Shown here piece by piece: positions 13,001 to 21,230 of a stretch of DNA of 64,000 bases. The DNA is taken from contig NMRA01000334.1 of the NCBI GenBank assembly GCA_002633005.1, positions 1 to 64,000 of the forward strand. Reading direction: 5' to 3'. The position numbers were made by a program, and so were the translations under genes. Each line of letters opens with the position of its first letter. Position 1 is the first letter of the stretch. This DNA is from Phoronis australis (Eukaryota > Phoronida > Phoronidae). The notes under the pieces are model-generated. The model made no database searches and was not told the DNA's origin. It worked only from the letters and a program-made list of their open reading frames with translations.

Positions 13001-13832
13001 AATCGTCGGAAAATCATCGTCAACCGTTCTCTTCATAGTAAGCACATACATGCCAATTTTCCCAATCATCCTTTGAGCGGTTTGGTTGATAGAGGAGTGG
13101 ACGCAAAAAACAGAACCAATAACAGTAAAAATGGCCACTAGGTGGCGCAAACTACATCGAATCCATCCGAAAACAGGAGGATAGCGTCACCTCACTAATA
13201 GATGCCTACATATTGAATTTCATGAGAATCCGTTCAGGACTTTTGAAGATACAAAGGTAAACGTATAAAACTAAAATTGCCACTAGGGGGCACACCGGTA
13301 GTCGGATCTGTCCAAAAGTTCGCTCATGCCGTCCCATTCATGAATGGAATACATGTGCCAAATTTCATGAACGTACGTCAAAGGGTTTTGGAGATAGAGC
13401 AGTGGATGCCGGACGGATGTCGACCGGACGGATGTCGCCCGGACGGATGTCGCCTGGACGGATGGACAGACAGACGGAGATGACAGCATAATGCGTCCAC
13501 ATATAATATGTGGGCGCATAAAAATGTAGCAGTGACTCAATGAAGTAGATAATTTTACACACATCAACTGTGATGCCAACCCCTTCTCAAAATCTATGAG
13601 CAGATGCAATTATCACAATGAGACAACAGACTGCGAAATCCAAAATTTCAACTAGGAAAAAACACGACAACTGACAATAAAGTGCAGCACTCCGAACCAA
13701 CAGCATAACTGGGAACTCATTGAAGAGAATATTTTTGGGTCCGGACACTGAGTTGTTTCTCTACCCTCACTTCCCCTCACTTGATGTTTCTGCCCCAGAC
13801 ACTGATGACCTCCGCTTGGTTCCAGCCGGCAT
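924..13832 (-). CDS. FANCD2: FANCD2, N-terminal 394 codons in 11 exons (gene runs off left edge)
   Basis: FANCD2 is the DNA interstrand-crosslink repair protein of the Fanconi anaemia pathway. It pairs with FANCI, is monoubiquitinated by the FA core complex (FANCL with UBE2T), and clamps DNA at stalled forks in the nucleus. Eleven exons join in one open frame of 1182 nt with every intron phase matching. Recognisable blocks in order are a basic start with KRR (residues 6-8) and KKSK (19-22), SLFGRLTKEAGLIL, VDQTAFQRSL, a LLRLLLGIDCLQ block, PRLILNQLRWLDHIVD, LTVVVLDALSNL, DVEDLPVVVKFLL, VVQELRSRL, AVRFHKAMADAWIK and SEHKVLDIIVLF. Each lines up with the human protein in the same order. Human FANCD2 is about 1,450 residues, so roughly a quarter is here. 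The ubiquitinated lysine (human K561) lies past the edge. The start ATG at 13832 is chosen because exon 1 ends in phase 1 and exon 2 continues it. All introns are GT-AG. Confidence 0.95.
1511..1610 (-). CDS. FANCD2: FANCD2 exon 10 (residues 315-348)
   Basis: It encodes ECLVVDAIHAAVRFHKAMAD then AWIK, aligned to human [20 protein letters not shown]. The acceptor is TTTCCTAG|GC and the donor TTAAG|GTATCT. Open frames on the plus strand here are shadows of this exon. Confidence 0.93.
2199..2291 (+). pseudogene. Decayed exon-like fragment, THAP-like, copy A
   Basis: In frame it reads SKCGTHSYTEPEEDLL, then IIDFHWLPN. The fragment at 30083-30181 reads KCSAHSYNELEKDLL and IVFHRLPN in the same register, so both derive from one coding exon. 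The Cys-rich start and FHRLP end recall a THAP DNA-binding domain of P-element-like transposases, but too little is left to be sure. It sits antisense in FANCD2 intron 9. Confidence 0.35.
2533..2630 (-). CDS. FANCD2: FANCD2 exon 9 (residues 283-315)
   Basis: It encodes VVQELRSRLEFHHISLPP and a Ser/Lys-rich linker ending SGAKKSKG, aligned to human VISELREKLDLQHCVLP and its linker. The acceptor is CACTGCAG|GT and the donor GGCGG|GTATGT. Confidence 0.92.
3342..3446 (-). CDS. FANCD2: FANCD2 exon 8 (residues 248-282)
   Basis: It encodes VRASVMQSLASFDVEDLPVV and VKFLLQTASTNDYFE, matching human [20 protein letters not shown]. The acceptor is TTGTTTCAG|GTG and the donor GAA|GTTAGT. Exactly 35 codons, phase 0 at both ends. 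Confidence 0.95.
3500..4038 (+). mobile_element. Solo-LTR-like sequence with heat-shock promoter
   Basis: The stretch has a compact promoter (HSE pairs and TATAAATA at 3641-3648), about 290 bp of leader-like sequence, AATAAA at 3932-3937, and a 3' end near CA at 4038 where a different repeat begins. This U3-R-U5 order without coding sequence fits a solo LTR. The 5' boundary is not resolved and I found no clear target duplication. It is antisense in FANCD2 intron 7. A captured or decayed heat-shock gene promoter is the alternative. Confidence 0.45.
3580..3628 (+). promoter_or_regulatory. Heat-shock elements upstream of a TATA box
   Basis: Positions 3580-3599 read aTTCc gGAAa gTTCt aGAAt, four contiguous inverted nGAAn pentamers, the full HSF trimer-site pattern. 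A second two-pentamer site, gTTCc aGAAc, is at 3619-3628. TATAAATA follows at 3641. Spacing is that of a classic heat-shock promoter reading rightward. Confidence 0.65.
4039..4145 (+). repeat. Interspersed repeat, copy A
   Basis: It shares CCACTTTAATTAC, TTTTTATCATCAGGTG and CAGGAATA in order with 15969-16085. No coding potential seen. It directly abuts the LTR-like 3' end. Confidence 0.5.
4877..4964 (-). CDS. FANCD2: FANCD2 exon 7 (residues 218-247)
   Basis: It encodes DLLSHNTQLTVVVLDALSNL then CLKPELLTE, aligned to human [20 protein letters not shown]. The acceptor is TTATTTTGCAG|AG and the donor GGAG|GTGAAG. Confidence 0.95.
5607..5819 (-). CDS. FANCD2: FANCD2 exon 6 (residues 147-218)
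   Basis: The best conserved exon. It encodes NLPRLILNQLRWLDHIVD, then a SKMLEIAGLSPLDVQREI block and ACLPEVVDDGDHQFVSQEL, matching human segments ending in TSLPEILGDSQHADVGKEL. The acceptor is TTCTCATCAG|GA. The donor AG|GTCTAT is weak, but the phase into exon 7 is correct. Confidence 0.95.
6512..6587 (-). repeat. tRNA-derived SINE head or tRNA pseudogene
   Basis: On the minus strand there is an A box TGGCCTACTGG and, about 40 nt on, a B box GGTTGGAGTCC (one mismatch to GGTTCGANTCC). The ends GCAGTGTG and CACACTGC can form an acceptor-like stem. It is in FANCD2 intron 5. Mismatched arms make a working tRNA unlikely. Confidence 0.5.
6645..6985 (-). mobile_element. Penelope-like element 3' fragment, inverted arm
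   Basis: The minus strand encodes HDFSTDDVAIPDCEEDWFRR, then GVKEALHERIDSPCLNKRGG, nearly the same as the plus-strand fragment at 7330-7480. Homology continues into the 3' non-coding part out to about 6645, so the two form inverted arms of about 330 bp around a 330-bp spacer. Confidence 0.65.
7017..7640 (+). mobile_element. Penelope-like retroelement, C-terminal GIY-YIG fragment (decayed)
   Basis: The first frame (7017-7268) reads NPYVKGLSGQRFKHF, then LVNVKDKTPKDNKSCVVYGV and DTYIGE. This is the linker and start of the GIY-YIG endonuclease of Penelope-like elements, with VVY in place of the first GIY. The frame then shifts by -1 or +2 near 7253-7300 and resumes as HDFNTDDVTILDCEEDWFRR, GVKEALHEHIESPSLNK and LSHIWDG, the usual C-terminal end. 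The reverse transcriptase is missing. It lies antisense in FANCD2 intron 5. Confidence 0.65.
7672..7788 (-). CDS. FANCD2: FANCD2 exon 5 (residues 108-147)
   Basis: It encodes DSLLRLLLGIDCLQLPLSSL, close to human [20 protein letters not shown]. The acceptor is TTTTGTAG|TG and the donor GAAGT|GTAAGT, with phase 2 at the end. Confidence 0.92.
8010..8182 (-). repeat. Tandem triplication of FANCD2 exon-4 end and 5' splice site
   Basis: Three diverged ~60-65-bp units each contain, on the minus strand, a CCTCATCAGGCT-like segment followed by a donor: CAG|GTCAGT (8146), TAG|GTCAGT (8081) and TAG|GTTAGT (8021). The first is the real exon-4 end by reading frame. The others add 65 or 125 nt, which shifts the frame. 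Confidence 0.75.
8147..8247 (-). CDS. FANCD2: FANCD2 exon 4 (residues 75-108)
   Basis: It encodes TVDEYMDGFGIYIED and following residues, matching human IIEEFVSGLESYIED. The acceptor is TTTTTCTCAG|AC and the donor GACAG|GTCAGT. The last ~35 bases with the donor are repeated twice more in the intron, at donors 8081 and 8021. Only the first donor keeps frame with exon 5. Confidence 0.9.
9244..9311 (-). CDS. FANCD2: FANCD2 exon 3 (residues 52-74)
   Basis: A 68-nt exon encoding VDQTAFQRSLLLSIKKAGDTQK, matching the human VDQIAFQKKL segment. The acceptor is TTTTCAAG|GT and the donor AAAAG|GTTTGG. It ends in phase 0. Confidence 0.9.
9610..9695 (+). repeat. tRNA-like repeat head (weak)
   Basis: The stretch reads like a degenerate tRNA-derived SINE head: TTAGCTCTACTAG near 9619, then GGTTGTGAGTTCAAATC at 9657-9673 with a B-box-like GAGTTCAAATC, followed by an A-rich tail. 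The A box is poor. FANCD2 intron 2. Confidence 0.3.
10826..11229. mobile_element. MITE with ~35-bp terminal inverted repeats
   Basis: The left arm (10826-10866) contains AATTGGTCGGACTTCAAAAC. The right arm (11192-11229) contains its complement GTTTTGAAGTCCGGCCAATT, and both extend to AGCCAA/TTGGCT. Next to the right arm, 11078-11190 holds about four diverged ~28-bp units of the form GGCCAACCAATTTTGGGGT. No coding sequence. It is 90 bp from FANCD2 exon 2 in intron 2. Confidence 0.6.
11320..11421 (-). CDS. FANCD2: FANCD2 exon 2 (residues 18-52)
   Basis: The acceptor is CTTTTTAG|GC and the donor CTAA|GTATGG. The exon completes the basic KKSK patch and encodes SLFGRLTKEAGLILSV, aligned to the first helix of human FANCD2. 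It enters in phase 1 and leaves in phase 1. Confidence 0.9.
12230..13519 (+). repeat. Repeat element with eight CTCF-like motifs spaced ~143 bp
   Basis: Boundaries are ATGCGCCCAC at 12230 and its complement GTGGGCGCAT ending at 13519. Inside, motif positions begin at 12295, 12409, 12551, 12690, 12835, 12978, 13135 and 13280, all on the plus strand. Four (12295, 12835, 13135, 13280) match CCASYAGRKGGCRS exactly. A larger ~290-bp unit is visible, because alternate modules share the flank AATCCATCC-AAAACAGGA. The right end holds a 16-bp GGACGGATGTCGCCC minisatellite (13404-13468) and a terminal hairpin. No transposase is seen. Related copies are at 1-115, 22230-23186 and 30650-31860. It fills most of FANCD2 intron 1. 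Confidence 0.8.
13781..13832 (-). CDS. FANCD2: FANCD2 exon 1 (residues 1-18)
   Basis: The exon encodes MPAGTKRRSSVSGAETS plus the first base of codon 18. The KRR cluster resembles the basic start of vertebrate FANCD2, which carries a nuclear localisation signal. The donor is AA|GTGAGG; a second GTGAGG ten bases downstream would give the wrong phase for exon 2. Confidence 0.75.
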
Positions 13833-14600
13833 CTTGGAAGGCTCTCAATATTTATCACCGCCTAGCTGAAAATGACAAAGATTTTGATTAATAACGGCAC
13901 ACAAAAAAAATGATGAAAGTTTAGGATTTTTGTCACCAGGGGCAACATCCCCATGTTCCTAGAATCATTGATAGATGACAGTTGCAAATGAGGGATGGCA
14001 CAAACAATAATGATTGGGGGAAGAGAATTAGTAGGAAATGCTGCAAGTGATTGGAGGGGGGTGGCTTGCACGTAAAGTAAAACGCACGCAAGATGACGTC
14101 AGCCCAGATTAGGTAGGCCTAATCGACTTTCGTCCGAGCAGCCAACCTTGCTAGTGAGTAGTGTCCCAGGGACTTCAGCTATGGTTGCGATCAAACAACT
14201 CTTCTTCCTAATTCCTTCTTGCTTGTGGTATTCAATGGGAAGCTGGGTTCCGACGATCGTGAGACAAAATATTCTGGATAATTTTTTGGAAAGACCAGCA
14301 AAATACTACAGAATAATTTCAAATACGCGCCACTTGCCCCGACATGTTTTGCTTAAATCTAACGCCACGGTCATAAGAATTGAATACCTGTTCTTTCATA
14401 CCTTATGCTTAAACTGTGTTACATAAAACAATAAAAAATGCATATATTACGAAGTCTTAAGATATACCGTTCAGTATAATTGTTTTAATTACAAAAGAGA
14501 AAAAATACGAGCAGTTGAGCTACAGCCACGAAACAGGAAGCCCGCAAACTGCAAAAGAGCGGTCGGGTATAAACGGACGCAACCTGTTGAGGTAAGCGAG
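13833..14600. other. FANCD2 upstream region; no confident gene
   Basis: This must hold the FANCD2 promoter and 5' UTR. I see no convincing core element. A short plus-strand frame from ATG 14181 to 14426 (81 codons, hydrophobic start) is followed by AATAAA at about 14430, but I recognise nothing in it. At 14566 TATAAA and at 14592 a good donor GAG|GTAAGC could mark a 5' non-coding exon of the plus-strand PRRT-like gene; this is a guess. Confidence 0.3.
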
Positions 14601-17094
14601 ATTTGTTGTTGTTTTAGTTTGGTATGTTGCTGCTACGTGTAGAAACTCAAAAAGGTATCAGTACCAAGAATAGTGCTAAACAAATTATCCTCTGTGAACC
14701 TTTTGCCTCTATAATATTAGAAAAAACAGTTGTACGATAGGTATACCGACGATAACCGCTGCCCTGGCTCAGACCCGTACTCGTAGTCGCACACTGGCAT
14801 TATTTGAAGCAACGACGTAAACATTTTTTGCTTTCCAGTGTTCAGTCAGTTCATACTCAAGTGAACTCTCACTCAATTCAACTACATTTTGGTTTAATTT
14901 TATTCTCTATTTCATTTCCTTTTTATCAACGGAGAACCTGTTTACTTTTAAGTGCTAATTAAATCGTAGGTATGGTACTTTTTGGTAGTACCGTAGTAGC
15001 TAGGCAACACTTAGCCCCTCGGTTGGCTGGTTAGGGGCTACAGTACTTCCCATCGCTTTCTGCATTAATTTCGTCCTGTGTAGTTTAAATGGCAATAGGC
15101 AAAATCCGCTCACCGATTAAGAATTTTCAAAATACATTCTACACTTAAGAGTTATAGATCACTTAAAAAGCGCTTTCTTTCTTCAGTGATCCTTTCTGCT
15201 TCTACAAATATCTTTGATGAAGCATAGTTAGGAATATTAAGGTAAATTTGGCGAAGAATTCCAACTCCACTTTTTGGTCACCGTTGACTTTTTCACCGCG
15301 TGCACGATAAGCACAAAGTATTTCAACTGAGTCACGTGAGTTCTAGGCAAAAGCTATAGTGCGAGACTGCATGAGCGAAGCGCGTGACCTGGCACGTGAC
15401 ACTTGCAAAATAGCATGGGAAGATATCAGGTGCAATTTGTTAGATTTGAGTCTCAATGGACTTTTTGTTGGTCAACAGCTACATGTGATTTCACATTTAA
15501 CTTCCTCAAAATGGCACTGGGTGATAGAAACTCGAGTGAACTGCAACAGATTTTCATGGATATGTTCGAGTTATGCTGACTAAATTGTATCCAGAGTCAT
15601 GGAATGTTTAATTATAACTCTATGTGGATATATGCATGTTTCATAATTTGATTTTATTTGCGGTATTTTGAAATTCATGAGTAACTTTTTATGGGGATTT
15701 ACTATCGCCCCTGTATGCCTGCGGCATTCAACACGATGCAGTTGCCTAGGTAGTAGCCTATGCCTAACAGAGGGATATTCCTGGACTGCGCCATTAGCGC
15801 ATAAGAAAATAAGACACGCTGAAATACATTGCAGCAATGCGCTCCTTGGACGCATCTTTTGAAACGCAAATAGCACTATTCGAAAAATGCAAGATTCTAG
15901 TCAACTTACAGCCAGTCGGGTAAAAATGACCCTGTTCTTGTTTAGATTTCCCTTGGGGTTTCTGTTTCATATGTTACCACTTTAATTACGCTAAGTCTGT
16001 TGGGTGCAACTTTTTTAAAAAGGCATACTTTTTATCATCAGGTGTGCCTAAAAAGCACAGGTTCAAACCTTGTCAGGAATAACCTTGTAAACATAGAAAT
16101 TCCGAATACTTTTTGCAAGTGGTATACCGTAATAAAGATATTTTTTGTGCTTTCAAATGGTCACGTGAGAGTCTTAAGAGAAAATGAATCAAGAGCCAAG
16201 AGGGTGATAATACAGGCGATGTAATCTACTAGTTCTCACTTTGTCAATTGTTGAATACCACCAGTAAAATATCTGCATTAAAAATTGAACTGAACTATAT
16301 TTTAAAAAGAAAAAGACTGAAGCGTCAGTCGTGAAATAAACAAATGACGCATACAATTTCCACAATAACACTGTGTGACTCTTGACTCATGAAAGTATAG
16401 GCCTACCAGTGGTTTTGGTACTCCATGCTTGTAACTGACTTAATAAGTAAATGCCTTCAGCTCATTTAAGGCTACAGTTTCTATTTGTGGTACTTTAAAG
16501 GTGAAACAAGCTTTCTTCTGAGTACATACTTTGTACAGCTTACCCATCAAAAACTCATTTTGGCAAACATACAACTTTTTGGAGGTGTGAGAGAATATGG
16601 GAACGTCGTGCTTGGCTCAGTTTCAAATAATGGTGTGTTAAATTGGTGGAGTTGACAAAAACTATACACTGACATTTTGTGTCGGACGTTCTTGCATAAA
16701 TCATGTGAATACCTCGCAGTACCACAGTGGCAATTTGACGGCATTATGATTGCAAAAAATATTTTAAGATACACAATAGTCATTTATAGGGGTCCCTGAT
16801 TTTGCAAACCAGCTTGATGCATGTTCAGCAATGTGAAGTGGCTGTTGCAAAAGAATTTGTAAACTCTTGTGCCTTATCAAATCTTAAGAAATAATGAGTG
16901 ATTACAGATGGCACTGGTCTTTGATCGCCATGTACTCTATCACTATCATCAAATCATTGGAAAATGGTTAATGATATAGTTTGAAAAAGAGTAATTCATT
17001 GCCTTACCAGGTCCCCACTGGCTTTCGTGGTCAATACTGCAATCACCAATGTATTTTCAACAGGACCACAGTACAAGAAAAAAAGTTATCAGAC
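14601..17094. other. Non-coding stretch, no gene recognised
   Basis: AT-rich sequence with short open frames of unbiased composition and the interspersed repeat at 15969-16085. Nothing else supported. Confidence 0.5.
15969..16085 (+). repeat. Interspersed repeat, copy B
   Basis: Homologous to 4039-4145, with a small insertion. It contains GGTTCAAACCT, which resembles a pol III B box, but no matching A box is evident, so I do not call a SINE. Confidence 0.5.
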
Positions 17095-17335
17095 AAAATA
17101 CCATTTTCCCACCAGTCTTGACTGCTTGTTCTATTTACAGCAAAAATTATTGGTAATAACTATTGGGGCAGCAAAATTCTAATTACAGATAAGCTTAGCA
17201 ATTTTACTGATTTTCCTGTTACCTCCGCCTTCATTTTCAGTCGTTAGGGGAGACTACTCTGGCAATGAATTTGTCTTATAACACGGAATTCTGGGTTATT
17301 TTGTCCGAATACATTTGGCTTGTACTGCACTTCTC
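17095..17335 (+). repeat. Interspersed repeat, shared with 56270-56525
   Basis: Both stretches start AGACAAAATAC and share in order GGTGGCAAAATTCTAA-like, TTTCCTGTTA, CTACTCTG and TTTGGCTTGTACT segments, with about two-thirds identity by eye. Same strand. No coding sequence. Confidence 0.5.
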
Positions 17336-17350
17336 ATTTCGTTCTCCCTA

Positions 17351-17490
17351 TGTACAGGTTGTAAGTCATGTGTACTGGTTGTAAGTCACGTGTACAGGTT
17401 GTAAGTCATGTGTACAGGTTGTAAGTCATGTGTACAGGTTGTAAGTCATGTGTACTGGTTGTAAGTCATGTGTACAGGTTGTAAGTCATG
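17351..17490 (+). repeat. 20-bp minisatellite, 7 copies
   Basis: Exactly seven copies of TGTACAGGTTGTAAGTCATG, differing only at CAGG/CTGG and one CATG/CACG change. Each unit carries GTAAGT, a consensus 5' splice-site core, on the plus strand, inside what is probably the PRRT-like gene's 5' intron or promoter region. Confidence 0.95.
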
Positions 17491-19407
17491 GTTACGAAAT
17501 CTTTTGCTGGGTGTCATTGTGAAATGGATTCTTACCTCTAGAGAATTTTGCAATTGGCGTCTTGAATTTCATGCAATTTTTTATTCTTTTCCTAGTGGAA
17601 TGCTGTCGTTATTTGGCCCAGAACTTTAGCATGGAGGTGCCCTGACGTGATAAATGGCTGTAGCTGATTCCTACATGAATACACGTTTTTAGCTTCAGCT
17701 TGCTGTGCCCTCAATGCCTGGATTTTGTGGTAAAATATTGACCCATTTTCCGATGAAATACTTTAAAATCATATAAAATTTCTGTCATCAGGTCCAAAAA
17801 TTCCTCTACAATGATTGAAAATTGTAGCCAAGGTTAGAGTCACGTTGGCGCAATATTGTGGTTAGAAATTCTCCAGTTTGCGACTGTCTTTAGAATTTGG
17901 AACATCTCAGTATTGCTTATTTCTAGAATTTGTGACAAGCTACGACCTCAACCAAAATAATTAATTTTTCAGTGTCCAAATTGGAGAATGTTTACCGTAG
18001 TTTTGGCTCTGATGCATTGGCAGTGAGGGATGACGACTTAGGATTGGGATGGAATTGGAAGTGCTAGGTGATAGAATCTTCTCCTCGACTCAAATTAGGA
18101 TGCAGTTGCAAGTCATTTTTGAAAAATAATGCAGGGGGTCTGAATTGCTCTAAACCTGAGATAAGCAGTTAGGTTAGAGGTGCTTGTGTAATTCATCAGC
18201 TCATAAAGTACCAGCAGGAATTTTAATGAGCCAATGGTACAAGGGAGTTGCATAAACCCAGTGACTGACCAATATTCACCCCTTTTCCCAGATTGAAGCA
18301 TGGATTTGAACCTACAAGAGGTTCTGTGATTTTTCAATAGTACACATAATGGCGAAGTAGTGAAATTCCATTTTCCTTAATTTTTCAATAAGAATAAGGC
18401 TTAGAAAATTTTAGTTTATGGATGACACTTGGTGAAGTTTTCACAATTTGCAACATGGTATATTCAGTCTTTGCTTGAAAAATGATAATTTAAGCAATTA
18501 TTTTTGGGCGAAATGAATGAGGAATTAGCATGCGTGACATATTCCAACAAAATCACTAGGAGATATTGCATAGACTTGCTTTACATTTTTTACCTTAGCG
18601 AACCTGCAAACTTCAGCAAGCTGAACCCTGCTACAAGTGTGAAGGGACATCTTGTTTATTACTCTTTTAGGCACAGGAAGCATGTGGTATCCTATGTAAT
18701 ATGCCAGACTGTGGTACTACTAGGTTCACTTGAGTAGCAAAATCACTACGGTAACAGTTTCTCTGGTTAAAATGCAAGCGAAAGATGCCAGGGTTTTAGT
18801 CATACACAAGCTTTCCATGTATGGGGTCCATTTTCACCAATAGCAATGATAACCAAAGGCCTCGTCTGCGCCTCTGTGTCCAGTAAGTGTTCTGTCTACA
18901 AAGTGAGTAATAGTCAGATGTAACATGCCAACATTTTGAGAACCAATTATCTCCGCTGACTTCACTACTTGCACACTTCAGGTGACACTGCAAGAGATGA
19001 TTGTCGTGCATTGTTGTTTAGGACACAATGCGTCGTTTTAGCGTAAATTTCAACAACCCAAATGTGAAAGCATGCGTGTTCCTAACATGCAGGATCATTG
19101 TAGTTTGGACACAACACCTCCTTTTTCAATTATAATTGCGAATTCATGCAAGTAGCGAATAACGGGCATCAAACTGGTTCTCTAAATGTATGAGGACGCC
19201 CATGGAAAGCAGTGTGAACTAACGTAGCTACCCTCATTGTAAATACTACATCAATAAACAATAATAAATAATAAATTTTGGTCTTACTCAGACTGACTTA
19301 AAAAATAACACTTGTAACTGATCACATGGCCGGTGTTTTTGTTATTAACTACAGTGTTAGCGAAAAATCCTAGTTTACTGTAAACCAGTTTGTGAAGGAG
19401 TTACATA
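17491..19407. other. Non-coding stretch, no gene recognised
   Basis: AT-rich. The open frames at 18113-18337 and 18504-18737 lack recognisable domains and compositional bias. Confidence 0.5.
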
Positions 19408-21230
19408 CCATAAACGTTTGGATTAACACCCATGCTCAGTTAACCGCCCACCACCTACCTTAGGTGGATTTTCGATTTAACCGCTCACTGCTCGGTTAAC
19501 CGCCCCTCTGCGATTTTTGAAGATTTCCAGTTAAGTGCCCACCTCTCGGTTAAGCGCCCATCCCCGACTTTTTAAGATTGAAAATTTAGCGCCCAGTGTT
19601 AGGAAATGCGCGATTCCCGACTTTTAGATACAGATGATGATCACAACGAGCGCAACGATGCTGGGCCTTCGGGACGGCAGTTTGGCAACATGAATTACAA
19701 TGCAAGTAACGAATTATTGTCCCGGGTCATGGACTTACTTCAGAATATAATACTTGAACGTTTTTATCATTTTATTTTCTTCCCATGTTTGCAAAGTTTA
19801 AATACCCCGCCGGCGTCAATACCAGTCCGCTTTGAGCGACGCTGTCTGCCGCGCTGAGTTTCTGTCTGCAGTGCACTAGATAAAACATATATTCGAAATA
19901 ATCAGGCCAGAGAAATGTGACAAGGGTTTTGCCAACCCTCCAAATTCTTTTTAGGTGGGAAGCTCTCGTATTTTGAAGAATTAATTCCTATAACTCACGG
20001 AAAGTTGTTAAATTCTCCTTATTTTGACAAATGTTATTATCAGGTTATCGAGGATGTGTGGCGACCAAAGGGACAGTGCGCCTCACTGGGTTACCAATTT
20101 GCTGCCTCTCGATTTCTGAGTTCAAAGGTTAGCAATATCGTACTGTCTGTTTGTGTATCATCTTGAAGTAATAAAAAAACTTCTAGTCAATTTTTTTTTC
20201 GCTTATTGCATCTCAGTCAAACTGGCGTTAGCAGATTTAACTAATGTTGCTAGCTGTTCTTTGGCTATAATTGTTTGTGAATTATCACTTATATATTCCC
20301 TTTTTAGCCATCCAGAATAATTTTGTTTCTACCTTGGCCAGTTTCAGCCCAACCAAAATTCTTACTATTTTAGCCTAAATAAATAATAATTTGTTTTCCA
20401 CCACAAAGTTGGGTAAGGTTTTCGTTTAAGAATGAATTGAAACATCGCTGTTTTGTGACGTTTTATAACATATTTATGCTGTGGTTAGAACTTTTCTTCT
20501 TGATTGACGACTGGCTCATGTCCGCTTACCCCCCCTTACTTTTTTGCCGAGCATGTTTCGCGCAACGGAAAGTGAAAATGTTATTGAGTCACAGAGTGTC
20601 AACTATAAACATCTCAAACACAAAAAACACCTGAATTAGTTTTTCAAACTTTATTACAACTAATTTTAAAACTGCTTCTGACTCAGAACTTTAAAGCTAG
20701 CACGTAACCTTGATGTCAGCTGTGACCTCTGCAACACGTGACGCCTGCACACGCGCACTTTTGCAGTGTCACTGCTTGCAATACAAGTGGAGAGCTGCGT
20801 GGTCACTGGTTGTCTGTGCATTAGGTCCTACAGTTCTAACAAACTAACAAGACCACAGGATGGCACGGGTCTATTACTCAGCAATTTTTTTAATTTAATT
20901 GTGAATGAGTAATCTGAGGGCAACGGAATCTTTGTTGGGATCATCCACTGTTATGAAGTTTTTACCGTCATTTGGCGACGTGACGATAAAGCTCTTGGAA
21001 AAGTGCTACGCGTTCCAAGTACGTGTGTCGTGTGGGGACTTAGATAACGAGGTAAGATTAACGGCCCAGGGTGGTTGTCTGTCGTATTAAGCGCCCATGT
21101 TCGGTTTACTGCCCACTCGCGATTTCTTGAAATTTCACGTTTAAGTGCCCATGTCTGGTTAACCGCCCGACCCCCAATTTTTTGGGTTTGCCAATTTAAC
21201 CACCCAGGGTGTTAACCCGAACGTTTATGG
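19408..21230. mobile_element. DNA transposon (non-autonomous), TA target duplication
   Basis: The left end is CCATAAACGTTTGGATTAAC at 19408 and the right end is the complement of CCATAAACGTTCGGGTTAAC ending at 21230. TA flanks both sides (19406-19407, 21231-21232). Subterminal regions (19440-19600, 21090-21205) carry many GTTAACCGCCC or TTAAGCGCCC units about 30-50 bp apart. No transposase is recognised; frames at 19606-19857 and 20905-21090 are short and unplaced. Confidence 0.75.

Noticed and set aside
14148-14426. 92-codon plus-strand frame upstream of FANCD2, followed by AATAAA
   Set aside because: Tempting as a divergent partner gene, but there is no recognisable domain or homology I can name, so it is only mentioned in the region note.
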